A DNA stretch of 64,000 bases from Phaeosaccion multiseriatum. Taxonomy: Eukaryota; Ochrophyta, other classes. Shown here piece by piece: positions 55,601 through 63,934 of this stretch. Location of the stretch: positions 3,224,001-3,288,000 of the forward strand of contig OZ218956.1 in NCBI GenBank assembly GCA_965112735.1, read 5' to 3'. A program made the position numbers and the translations under genes. Position 1 is the first letter of the stretch; the number at the start of each line of letters is the position of its first letter. A model generated the notes under the pieces. The model saw nothing but the letters and a program-made list of their open reading frames with translations. It did not search any database and had not been told where the DNA came from.

Positions 55601-58018
55601 TCATCTTCATCGTCATCTGTGAGGGGGGGAGCGGCCTCGGCAGGACTCTCACGGAGCAGCAGCAACAGCAGCAGTGGAAGTAGCAGGAGCAGCAGCAACC
55701 CCCACGGTCCTCGACATCCTCCCCATGCTGCTGCTGCTGCTGCTGCTACAAGCACAAACCCCCATCTGCTTTCGGAGGCTGTGAGCCGCCGACGGAGAGC
55801 AGAGCTGCTGCTGCACCGGAATCGGGGGCCAGGCTTTGCCGCTTTTGGGGCCGCCAAAGGAGCGTCACTTCGCCCCAAAGGCTTCTGCGTGGCTCAGTCT
55901 GGCAGATGGGGGCGGCGACAGACGAAGAAGAACGGCATCGGGGCCTCTCAAGGAGCAGGTTTTGTTTCTTTTGGTTCGGGAGTCCGGCGACGGCCACTGG
56001 CGCCGATTCCGACTCATTCTCTCCGAGCCCAGCCCCAGCAACAGCAGCAGCCGGGGGACATGTTCCCGAGGGGGCAGGCGCCGGGTCGGTTCGGGAGAGG
56101 GAAGAACGAGAAGGAGGAGGAGCAGCAGCAGCACATTGATTTCGGCCCCCCTCCGACGTGGCTCGGCCCTCTCTTGCGCATGGCTGCGTCCGGCAGGAGA
56201 GAAGGAGACCGAGCGCAGCAGCAGTTGGTGATACAGCAGCAACAGCAGGGACAGCAGCAGCAGGGACAGCAGGAGGAGGTGCAGCGCGGAAAACAACAAC
56301 AGCAGCAGCAGCAGCAGCAGCAACAACAACGCGGACAAAACCAGCGGCATCAGCAGGGGCATCAGCAGGGACATCAGCAGCAGCAGGAGCGGCACCGGCA
56401 GCAGCAGCAGCAACCGCAGCACCACAGCTCAGGGCAGTCAACGCCTGCGTCTCTATCTGCAGCATTCCCCTCTTCTTCCTCATGTGGTGCCCCACCGAGC
56501 CGGAGGCCAGCAGAGGAGCCCTCGTCCTTCGGCAACGCCCTTTCGGCGCTGCAGCAGCTGCGGCAGCTCGACCTTTGTCTCCCCCCAGCAGCAGGCCGGA
56601 TGCAGCAGCAGCAGCAGCAGCAGCAGCAGTTGGTGATACAGCAGCAGTGCAGCGGGAGGGCGTGTCCAGCCACGGCCACTCCGGGGAGACGCTGTTCGCC
56701 GAGTGCGCTGGAGGCGGAGGACTGGTGGGATCGGAAGAGCCCATGGTGCAGCTCCTATGTGGAGGTGGTGCGACGGAGGAGGGGCGAAAGAGGTGACGGT
56801 GAGGAGGACGAGGGGGAGGAGAAGGAGGGGGACGAGGAGGAGGTGAACCCCTTCGTGCTGCAACGGTTGGGGGAGCTCAGTCGACAAGAGCAGCAACAGA
56901 TACAGCAGAGGGCAGCAGGAGCAGAAGCGGCAGCATCGCGGAGCGTGGGCCTGGGTCTTGACCTGAGCGAGTGCTTCCTCCACGTGGGGACTGACGTACC
57001 ACGGCTCACCACCGCCCTTACCACAGTCCTGGAGCTACAGCAACAGTTGGTGATACAGCAGCAGCTGGTGACCCCGCCTGCTGATGCTCCATGCGCTGCC
57101 ATCACAAGCCTGAGTCTCCGTGGCGTCCAAGGCTTGCTTCCCTCCCTGTTGGCCCCCCTCGTCACCCTCCTACTACCGACGCTGGAGGAGCTAGATTTGC
57201 GCGACTGTGGCCTCAGAGCGGCGGATCTGACCGCTCTCCAGGCCCCTGCTGGGGATGGGAATCAGGATGGGAATCAGCCCCCCGGGGACCAGCTGTTGCC
57301 ACTGCCCTTGCGGGTGCTCAAGCTCAGTCACAACCCACTGAACCAAAGGATAGCAGCAGCAGTTGGTGATACAGCACCAGCAGCAACAGCAGGCGAGGTA
57401 CCAGAGCAGGCAGAAGAAGAGGCCCTGGCCGGCTGCTCCGCTCTGGCGGCTCTTGTGGGCAGGGCCCCTCGCCTGCAGCGCCTGGAGCTGGCCTCTTGCG
57501 TAAGGAGGTTCGGGTGGGACGGAGGCCCATGTGAAACCACCACCACCACCACCACCACCACCTGTGACACCACCAGCACCACCAACACCAGCAGCAGCAG
57601 CAACAGTAGAAGGAGTGTCGAGGAGGGTGTAGAGTTGCCGCTGTCACCGCCGAAGCAGAGCGAGGAGGGAGTGCGCTGGGTGGCTTGGCGTTACATCGCT
57701 CATGTGGGGACGGCTCTGGTACGGTGTATTGGAGAGGGGCTTCAAGCACGGCAGCGGCAACAGTTGGTGATACAGCAGGAGACGTGCGGCAGCAGAGAGG
57801 GGCGCGGCCTTGTGTTGGACTTTGGCAGGAACTACATGACGGAGGATGCCTTGTTGGAGCTGAGAAGGGAGGCTACTGCGGCGATATCACCCTCGCCAGT
57901 TGATGTTGGTGTTGATGACAGCGCTCATGGAGGGGTGGAACTGCTCTTGGAGGGTTCGAGGCTGTGTGCTGCTGTGCAGGGGGGGCTCAGCATAGACACG
58001 GACCGGATGGAAGATTGA
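51130..58018 (+). CDS. large TPR / Gln-rich / LRR protein, possibly Tonsoku-like
   Basis: Exons 51130-51375, 51579-51672, 52749-52825 and 53154-58018, with compatible phases (0, 1, 0). The last exon changes frame near the G-runs at 54216-54240, so one base appears to be missing; ~1760 aa if so. Coiled start (VETLKGLREQILKLRRLKM). TPR-like helices run from PYEKAMEMEARGRFDKALLW through SLRRMGVCRMHLGQHDEALV, HFNMGHAYMCAEDD and THSRLGSCYALQHQ. A ~400-residue Gln/Ser/Arg region follows, then leucine-rich repeats (LSLRGVQGLLPSLLAPL; LPTLEELDLRDCGL; LPLRVLKLSHNPLNQ; APRLQRLELASCVRRFG). TPR followed by LRR recalls Tonsoku/TONSL, a replication-fork histone chaperone partner, but ankyrin repeats are not seen. 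It carries seven copies of the 17-bp motif. Joining of the first three small exons is inferred from phase. Confidence 0.68.
53472..53488 (+). repeat. 17-bp motif, QLVIEQ frame
   Basis: CAATTGGTGATAGAGCA (two mismatches) within KKQQEQLVIEQRH of the TPR-LRR protein. Confidence 0.75.
53611..53627 (+). repeat. 17-bp motif, GDT frame
   Basis: CAGCTGGTGATACAAGC, read AAAGDTSEE, so it lies in a different codon phase from the copy 140 bp upstream in the same exon. Confidence 0.65.
56222..56238 (+). repeat. 17-bp motif, QLVIQQ frame
   Basis: Exact consensus CAGTTGGTGATACAGCA flanked by CAG codons in the Gln-rich region of the TPR-LRR protein. Confidence 0.9.
56627..56643 (+). repeat. 17-bp motif, QLVIQQ frame
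   Basis: Exact consensus, directly after a run of eight or more CAG codons. Confidence 0.9.
57044..57060 (+). repeat. 17-bp motif, QLVIQQ frame
   Basis: Exact consensus, followed by a partial second unit (CAGCAGCTGGTGACC) within the LRR region; protein reads LQQQLVIQQQLVTPP. Confidence 0.9.
57360..57376 (+). repeat. 17-bp motif, VGDTA frame
   Basis: Exact consensus but read AAAVGDTAPAA, shifted one frame relative to the four QLVIQQ copies in this exon. It interrupts an LRR after HNPLNQRI. Confidence 0.9.
57761..57777 (+). repeat. 17-bp motif, QLVIQQ frame
   Basis: Exact consensus after GCGGCAA, read RQQLVIQQETCG, near the C-terminus of the TPR-LRR protein. Confidence 0.9.
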
Positions 58019-58538
58019 CAAAATTGTGTCGCCTATCTCGCCTGTCGTGACCTTATGCTATTTATCAAACACCATGCATGGAGTTGATATCGAAGCTTCT
58101 GTGGCCCAGGCCAATTTGGAATGTCGTCCGGTCTAAAGAGAGTCGTAGGTCCTCGGCTTATTTCAAGGCCGCCTTGTCAACCGCTGATGCACTATCCGCT
58201 ATCCGCTATCGCCGGCGCCAGCCAGCTTTGGGGGGGAGTTGTGGGGGCGTGCTATCCGCTATCGCCGGCGCCAGCCGATCTGCTATCCGCTATCGACCGG
58301 CGACCGATAGCGCGCTATCGAGAATGTGGGATAGTCGAGGATAGTGTATCAGGGGGCGTGAAAATAGCGCCAATAAACGGAAACTGAAACTGCTGATTTC
58401 TCCCGCTGACTCCTCCAAATCCTCCTCCTCCCTTTTTAGATCCTTTTTATGCTGTGCAGAGAGCAATAGCACCCTTATCTATCTAGGCGGGGTTGAGTTT
58501 GTGAACCTTGACCTCCTTAGGATGAAGGGTCTTGTCCT
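58019..58538. other. interval carrying TIR element, upstream of second PPR gene
   Basis: 520 bp between the TPR-LRR stop and the PPR start. Most of the centre is the TIR element. The right part (58362-58538) is A/T-richer and presumably the PPR promoter or leader. Confidence 0.6.
58177..58361. mobile_element. second TIR element copy, ~185 bp, expanded
   Basis: Left end TCAACCGCTGATGCACTATC and right end GATAGTGTATCAGGGG are the same terminal repeats as at 12453-12549. In reverse orientation it shares the internal GCGCTATCGAGAATGTGGG and the CTATCGCCGGCGCCAGCC block, the latter present twice, so this copy has an internal duplication. I cannot see a target duplication. It ends about 180 bp before the PPR start codon. 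Confidence 0.75.
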
Positions 58539-60533
58539 ATGAAGGGTATCACGAGAAACACAAACGCGTTGTGTTTCATTTCATGTGACACACCAGTTGT
58601 TGCTCTCAGAAGCTCGTGGGAAAGATGGGTCTCTGCTCCCATGCACCCTTCTGTTGGAAAGAAAATCCTCCCAGCCCCCGCATATGTTGAGCGGGGATCG
58701 ACTCACTTATTGCACCTCCTAGAGACCAGGAGCAATGTTGATACATCAGGGCCGCGTCAGGGACAAGGTGGTAGTAACAGTGAACGAGGTCGGCAAATAG
58801 CGTTGAACAAGAACATCCGGAGACTGGGAACTATGCGCGACTGGCGGGGTGTGGCGAAAGAGGTGGAGAAGGCGCGAGGAGCGGGGCTGATGAACGTAAT
58901 TTTGTATACCACTTCGATTACTGCGGTTGGGAAAGCCGGGCGATGGAAGGGTGCGCTTGCTCTACTCGATGAGATGCGAGATGGAGGGATTGATCCCAAC
59001 GTCATCACGTACAGCTCTGCAATTACTGCTTGTGGCAATGCAGGAGAGCACGAGAAGGCGCTGGGCTTGCTGGAGGAGATGCGGAGGGAAGGGCTTCAGC
59101 CCAATGAAATCACGTATGGCTCTGCGATGGCTGCTTGTGGCAAGGGGGGGCAGTACGAGAAGGCGCTTGTCCTGATGAAGGAGATGCGAAGGGATGGTAT
59201 TCAGCCCGATGTCATCACGTACAGCTCTGCGATTACTGCTTGTGGCAATGCAGGAGAGCACGAGAAGGCGCTGGGATTGCTGGAGGAGATGCGGAGGGAA
59301 GGCCCTCCGCCCAGTGTCATCACGTACAGCTCTGCGATTGATGCTTGTGGCAAGGCAGGGCAGTACGAGAAGGCGCTTGGCTTGCTGAAGGAGATGCGGA
59401 GGGAAGGGCTTCAGCCCAATGAAATCACGTACAACTCTGCGATTAGTGCTTGTGGCAAGGCAGGGCAATACGAGAAGGCGCTCGCCTTGCTGGAGGAGAT
59501 GCGGAGGGAAGGGCTCCAACCCGATGTCATCTCGTACAGCTCTGCGATTGATGCTTGTGGCAAGGCAGGAGAGCACAAAAAGGCGGTTGAATTGCTTGAG
59601 GAGATGCGGAGGGAAGAGCTTCTGCCCAGTGTCATCACATACAGCTCTGCGATTGATGCGTGTGGCAATGCAGGAGAGTACGAAAAGGCCCTGGACTTGC
59701 TGGAGGAGATGCGGAGGGAGGGGCTTCAGCCCAACGAAATCACGTACAACTCTGCGATTTTTGCGTGTGCCAAGGCAGGGCAGTACGAGAAGGCGCTGGA
59801 CTTATTGAAGGAGATGCGCAGGGAAGGGCTTCAACCCGATGGCTTTACGTACAGCTCTGCGATTCCTGCTTGTGGCAATGCAGGGGAGCACGAGAAGGCG
59901 CTGGACTTGCTAGAGGAGATGCGGAGGGAAGGCATTCAACGCGATGTCATCACATACAGCTCTGCGATTGATGCGTGTGGCAATGCAGGAGAGTACGAAA
60001 AGGCGCTGGACTTGCTGGAGGAGATGCAGAGGGAGGGGCTTCAGCCCAATGAAATCACGTACAACTCGGCGATTAGTGCTTGTGCCAAGGCAGGGCAGTA
60101 CGAAAAGGCGCTGGACTTATTGAAGGAGATGAGGAGGGAAGGGCTTCCACCGGATGTCATCTCGTACAGTTCCGCGATTTCGGCTTGTGGCAAGGCAGGA
60201 GAGCACGAGAAGGCGCTGGACTTGCTGGAGGAGATGCAGAGGGAAGGACTGCAGCCCAATGAATTCTCGTACAGCTCTGCGATTTCTGCTTGTATCAAGG
60301 CAGGGCAGCTCAGCACTTCGCTTGCCTTGTTTTCGGAGATGCGCAGGGAAGGCCTTCAACCCACTGAAGTCTCATACAACTCTGCAATTTCTGCTTGTGC
60401 CAAGGCAGGGCAGCTCAACAAGGCGCTTGCTTTGTTTAAGGAGATGCGCACAGAAGGCATTCAACCCAATGCAGAGACCTACAGGGCCGTCATCCATGTC
60501 CTGTACAGGGCACGAGCGAGGGAGCTTGGCTGA
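58539..60533 (+). CDS. P-class pentatricopeptide repeat protein, 15 repeats
   Basis: 664 aa. An N-terminal ~115 residues of mixed composition (possible organelle presequence) is followed by RRLGTMRDWRGVAKEVEKAR, as in the paralogue at 10307. Then come 15 uninterrupted 35-aa PPR motifs of the ITYSSAIDACGKAGQYEKAL type and one terminal partial repeat (AETYRAVIHVLYRA). Repeats are very similar at DNA level, implying recent expansion or conversion. Predicted to bind organellar RNA. The frame ends at ARELG-stop; the following 180 bp encode an SMR C-terminus in another frame. Confidence 0.93.
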   Translation: MKGITRNTNALCFISCDTPVVALRSSWERWVSAPMHPSVGKKILPAPAYVERGSTHLLHLLETRSNVDTSGPRQGQGGSNSERGRQIALNKNIRRLGTMRDWRGVAKEVEKARGAGLMNVILYTTSITAVGKAGRWKGALALLDEMRDGGIDPNVITYSSAITACGNAGEHEKALGLLEEMRREGLQPNEITYGSAMAACGKGGQYEKALVLMKEMRRDGIQPDVITYSSAITACGNAGEHEKALGLLEEMRREGPPPSVITYSSAIDACGKAGQYEKALGLLKEMRREGLQPNEITYNSAISACGKAGQYEKALALLEEMRREGLQPDVISYSSAIDACGKAGEHKKAVELLEEMRREELLPSVITYSSAIDACGNAGEYEKALDLLEEMRREGLQPNEITYNSAIFACAKAGQYEKALDLLKEMRREGLQPDGFTYSSAIPACGNAGEHEKALDLLEEMRREGIQRDVITYSSAIDACGNAGEYEKALDLLEEMQREGLQPNEITYNSAISACAKAGQYEKALDLLKEMRREGLPPDVISYSSAISACGKAGEHEKALDLLEEMQREGLQPNEFSYSSAISACIKAGQLSTSLALFSEMRREGLQPTEVSYNSAISACAKAGQLNKALALFKEMRTEGIQPNAETYRAVIHVLYRARARELG

Positions 60534-60713
60534 TGGCTTGTGGGAGAGGGGCAACGAAGGAAACGTATGGACCAGCACGAGCAGTCGGAGTGGATCACCG
60601 GGCGAAGCCGAGGTAGCGTGGACGGCGTCAATATGCTCAAGCCTGTGGTACTGGCGTACCTCAGCGATGAGCTCGGACTCTACACCACGGAGCAGCCTGA
60701 ACACAGCAGCTAG
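60534..60713 (+). pseudogene. out-of-frame SMR-domain remnant
   Basis: Directly after the PPR stop. From 60566 a different frame reads ITGRSRGSVDGVNMLKPVVL then AYLSDELGLY up to a TAG at 60711, the end of an SMR domain. Between the PPR stop and this segment a third frame reads ADGLWERGNEGN. At least two indels therefore separate it from an intact PPR-SMR frame. Same situation as the paralogue at 9962-10306. Confidence 0.65.
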
Positions 60714-61057
60714 GGCCGTGTGAGTTCCAGGGCAGAACAGGAATCAACAGAGAGAGAGAGAGAGGAAAAAGGAGCGAAGATCATTGCCCAACTCTCGGCA
60801 GCCTGAGCAACTTGGCTAGCCGGGCGGCCTGACCACCTGCGATGTTAAATAAACTTAAGATATGTACATGTCTGAGGGAGGGGGGGGGGGAGGAAGGGAA
60901 GGAAGTTGAGCTCGACAACAAGGGATTTGCTGACTTGGTGGCAGTTTCATTTGCTCCATTTCCGATTGCTCCCTCCTCAAAGCGAAGGAGTACGCAGAAA
61001 ATATAACAGCAGCAGCAGCAACAGCAGCAGTGGGAGTCCAGAAGTGGCAAAATAGGA
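60714..61057. other. intergenic interval
   Basis: About 340 bp with a GAGAGA run, a poly-G run (60880-60890) and a CAG run (61007-61030). No gene seen. Confidence 0.6.
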
Positions 61058-62161
61058 ATGAAGAGTTTTACTCTTTCTCCCTCTCCGCCCTTTCTCTTTC
61101 TATCTCGTCTTACTGCTAGGAGGGGAGGTTTGGAGCAGGGCAAGAAGAGACATCAGTTCGTTTCACCTCCCCCATGCTGCAGTGCTTCAGTGTTTGCTGA
61201 GGAGCCAGCGGTGCACCTCTGTGCCGAGGATGGTAAGGCTTGTACCAAGGCTCTGTTTCAGGAGGTGGTCCTCAGCAAAATCATGGAGTACAGTGGCGGG
61301 TGCGATTACTTCTTCATAGCGGCAGTGAACAGAGAGTGGAAGGAGCACAATAGACGACTCCATGCGGCTAAGACCACGCACAAGAGCGTAGCAGGGTCCA
61401 TCGAGCGCTTGCTTTGGGCCATCAAACACGGGTATGAGCTGAGCGTGAAGACGTTTCGGGCCGCGGCTGAGCATGGAGACTTGCTCATGTGCCAGACGCT
61501 TCGTGGCCTGGGCTGTCCATGGGACGAGAGCGTTTGTTTAGCTGCCGCGGGAAGTGCGGACGGCCGTCTCCTTCTTCAGTGTCTGCGAGGAGGGGAGGAG
61601 GAGGAGGACCTGCACCTGCCAGGCGGAAAGGAGAGCATATGCCCCTGGCACAACGAGGTGGTCTCACAAGCAGCTTGGTGTGGACACATCGCCACGCTTC
61701 AATGGCTTCTTTCAGACGGCGTGGATGCACCATTCAACTGGACGGTGGTGGGAGTAGCCATCAAGTCCGGTCGCGTCGGGGTGGTGGAGTGGCTATTCCG
61801 CCACCCCAAAATCATAGCTGCCATGGAGGACGACGCGGCTCACAGTGGATGGAGCATGGGGGCCCACCTCGCAGCCGCAGAGGGCAATCTGGACATGATA
61901 AAGTGGCTGCATGCCGAGCACCGGGACAAGTGCCGCTGGGGCGGAGTCCAGCTCTGCTCGTGGGCGGCTGTGATGGGGCAGAGCCTCACCATGTTACAGT
62001 GGCTGAGGTCCGATGCTGTGGAGTGCGACTGGAGCGAGAGGGTGTGCCCACAGTTCAACAAAAACTGCGGCCAGGACTACGGCATGGACCCCGTCGCCTT
62101 TAAGGAGATTACGCAGTGGGTGCATGAAAATGGACGCCCATGCAACTGCCCACGGGTCTAG
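61058..62161 (+). CDS. ankyrin-repeat protein with F-box-like N-terminus
   Basis: 367 aa, single exon. Residues ~70-105 (EVVLSKIMEYSGGCDYFFIA then AVNREWKEHNRRL) look like an F-box-type helix bundle. From ~125 onward come degenerate ankyrin repeats of the AAEHGDLLMCQTLRGLGCPW / AAWCGHIATLQWLLSDGVD / AAAEGNLDMIKWLHAEH / AAVMGQSLTMLQWLRSD type. Such Trp-Leu-rich ankyrin proteins are a large family in ochrophytes and some of their large DNA viruses. The function is unknown, possibly a ubiquitin-ligase adaptor. The first ~45 residues may be untranslated. Confidence 0.78.
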   Translation: MKSFTLSPSPPFLFLSRLTARRGGLEQGKKRHQFVSPPPCCSASVFAEEPAVHLCAEDGKACTKALFQEVVLSKIMEYSGGCDYFFIAAVNREWKEHNRRLHAAKTTHKSVAGSIERLLWAIKHGYELSVKTFRAAAEHGDLLMCQTLRGLGCPWDESVCLAAAGSADGRLLLQCLRGGEEEEDLHLPGGKESICPWHNEVVSQAAWCGHIATLQWLLSDGVDAPFNWTVVGVAIKSGRVGVVEWLFRHPKIIAAMEDDAAHSGWSMGAHLAAAEGNLDMIKWLHAEHRDKCRWGGVQLCSWAAVMGQSLTMLQWLRSDAVECDWSERVCPQFNKNCGQDYGMDPVAFKEITQWVHENGRPCNCPRV

Positions 62162-62576
62162 TATGCGAACTTCAAAGAAAAAAGCATGAAGGAGGAGGAG
62201 GAGAACGAAGAAGAGAAGAACAAGATGATGAAGAGTAGTCATTCTGCCGTGAAAGCACAAAGAAGTGCAGTATTCCCAAAGTGTGGGGAACCAAACCCCT
62301 AATTTTTTTTCCTTCCTTCCCTTTTTTCAAGTACTGAAACTAACAATTTATCATTGAGTTGTACGGAGTGTACGCGGTTCCTGGAACTGCCAAGGAGCAA
62401 GCAAGTTTATCTATCCTACCTTCCCTCACCTTCCCTACGATTTCATATCACATGACACACTTGTCTGCTGCTGCTGCTGCTGCTGCTACGACACGGCACT
62501 TTCTTTGGCCGGCCCACACCCACCACCACGAGTTTTGCAGCGTACATACGCATAAGCTCCCCTCTCCTTTGCTCTT
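62162..62576. other. convergent 3' region
   Basis: 415 bp between the ankyrin gene stop and the plastid-protein stop. It contains a poly-T/CCTT stretch (62301-62330) and a short CTG run (62466-62488). It presumably holds both 3' UTRs. Confidence 0.6.
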
Positions 62577-63934
62577 TTACCCCCACAGCACGAGCCCGAG
62601 TCCAGGCAGCACCAGCGCCACAACGGCGGCAATGTAGGCAGCCGGGCTGGTGGATGGGTGGGATAGAGCAAGCGATTTGATCGGTCGGGCGAGACACCAC
62701 CAGCGGGTAGGGAGGAGAAGGCGTGAGAGAAGAACGTGGGAGGGTATTGGAGAGGCAAACAAACGTCGGTGGGACATCCGGACAAGGTGAGGGGTGGGGT
62801 GTTCGTGTTAGGGACGAGGAATAGAGAGGGCTTCGCAAGCGCTCCCATCAACAGCCCATGTACACATCCACACGCATATCAAGACAACAGAGATACGAGA
62901 GAGAGGGACAGGTAGAGAGGAAGAAAGAGGGGACGAGAGGGAGAACGCCGTGCATAGACCGTGAGAGAGAGGCAGAGAGAGAAACGAAAGAGAGAAAAGA
63001 CAGGCCGACAGACAAAGGTTCAACCAAAACGAGAGAGGGAAGCAAGAGAAAAGGTTCCCCGGTCTACTCACAAGAAGCTGGCTTTGGTCTGCTGCACCAC
63101 AAACACGCCAATGTAGAGCAAGCCCCCATAGTAGGGCGCAATGCTGAGGTAAGGGCGGAGTGCCACCGTACTGAATGGGTCCAATCGCCGCTTCAAGACG
63201 GCGTAGCCAAAGTCAAGGTCGCCGTTCCACTGCCCCCTGTCGCCCGCCGCCTTCTTGGTGTCTATGAGTGCTTTGGTGATGGCTTCCTTCGTGAGGTTGT
63301 CATCCACGGTTCCCTCGCTGCTCAGGTCGGTTAAGCCCTCAATCCTCACCATCGCTTCCATAATGTCGGAGCTGCCCTGCGCAGTCTTCAGAGCTCGAAT
63401 GGCCTTGTCTACCTCGTTTCCGCTTACATCGACGGCTTTGCTTGTTTGTACCTCGTTGACCTCGTCGTCGGCTAATGTGATGAGGGAGCGCTCTATAGCA
63501 CTTGCTCCTCCTGGTGCTGCCACGGCTGCTGAGGGAAGGACCGCATTGAGCCCTACCATGGTAAAGAGACCCACCGCCATCAAGCCCATGGCTTCGCTCT
63601 GCACGCCTTTGACGAATGCGCCAGCCAATGACCGCTTTGCAGCTCCTCCTTCTCTTCCTTCTCCTGCTCCTCCTGCTGCTTGCTGCTGTACTGCACTACG
63701 CTGCCGCCGCTGGTTTCCCCCTATTTTCCAAACAGTGGCGAATTCTCTCCGTCCACTGTTGCTGCTGCTCTGCGCACGTCCCGCCCCCCTCACTGATCTG
63801 AGGAGTGGGGAGGGCACGCTCACTTGAAAGGAGCATCCCTCGCCCAGCAGCTCCACTACTGCCACAACCGCCACGAGCAACCTAGCCAAGGAGGTCCTCT
63901 GTCCTCGAGGACAGGCTCTGCGGCAGGTAACCAT
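62577..63934 (-). CDS. plastid-targeted membrane protein, probably thylakoid
   Basis: Two exons, 63934-63072 and 62646-62577 (phase 2 junction TT/C), 310 aa. The N-terminus has a signal peptide (LARLLVAVVAVVELLGEGCS) followed by F at the predicted cleavage point and an Arg/Ser-rich stretch: the bipartite presequence with ASAFAP-like site of algae with complex red plastids. A second hydrophobic span (AMGLMAVGLFTMVGLNAVLP, then SAAVAAPGG) resembles a thylakoid-transfer domain. The mature part has ALRPYLSIAPYYGGLLYIGV, and the short exon 2 supplies a C-terminal membrane span (YIAAVVALVLPGLGLVLWG). I do not recognise the family; a photosystem-associated or other thylakoid membrane protein is likely. 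Confidence 0.8.

Noticed and set aside
55423-57749. Several minus-strand Ala/Leu/Cys-rich frames
   Set aside because: Antisense of CAG-rich coding sequence in the TPR-LRR gene; composition reflects CTG repeats only.
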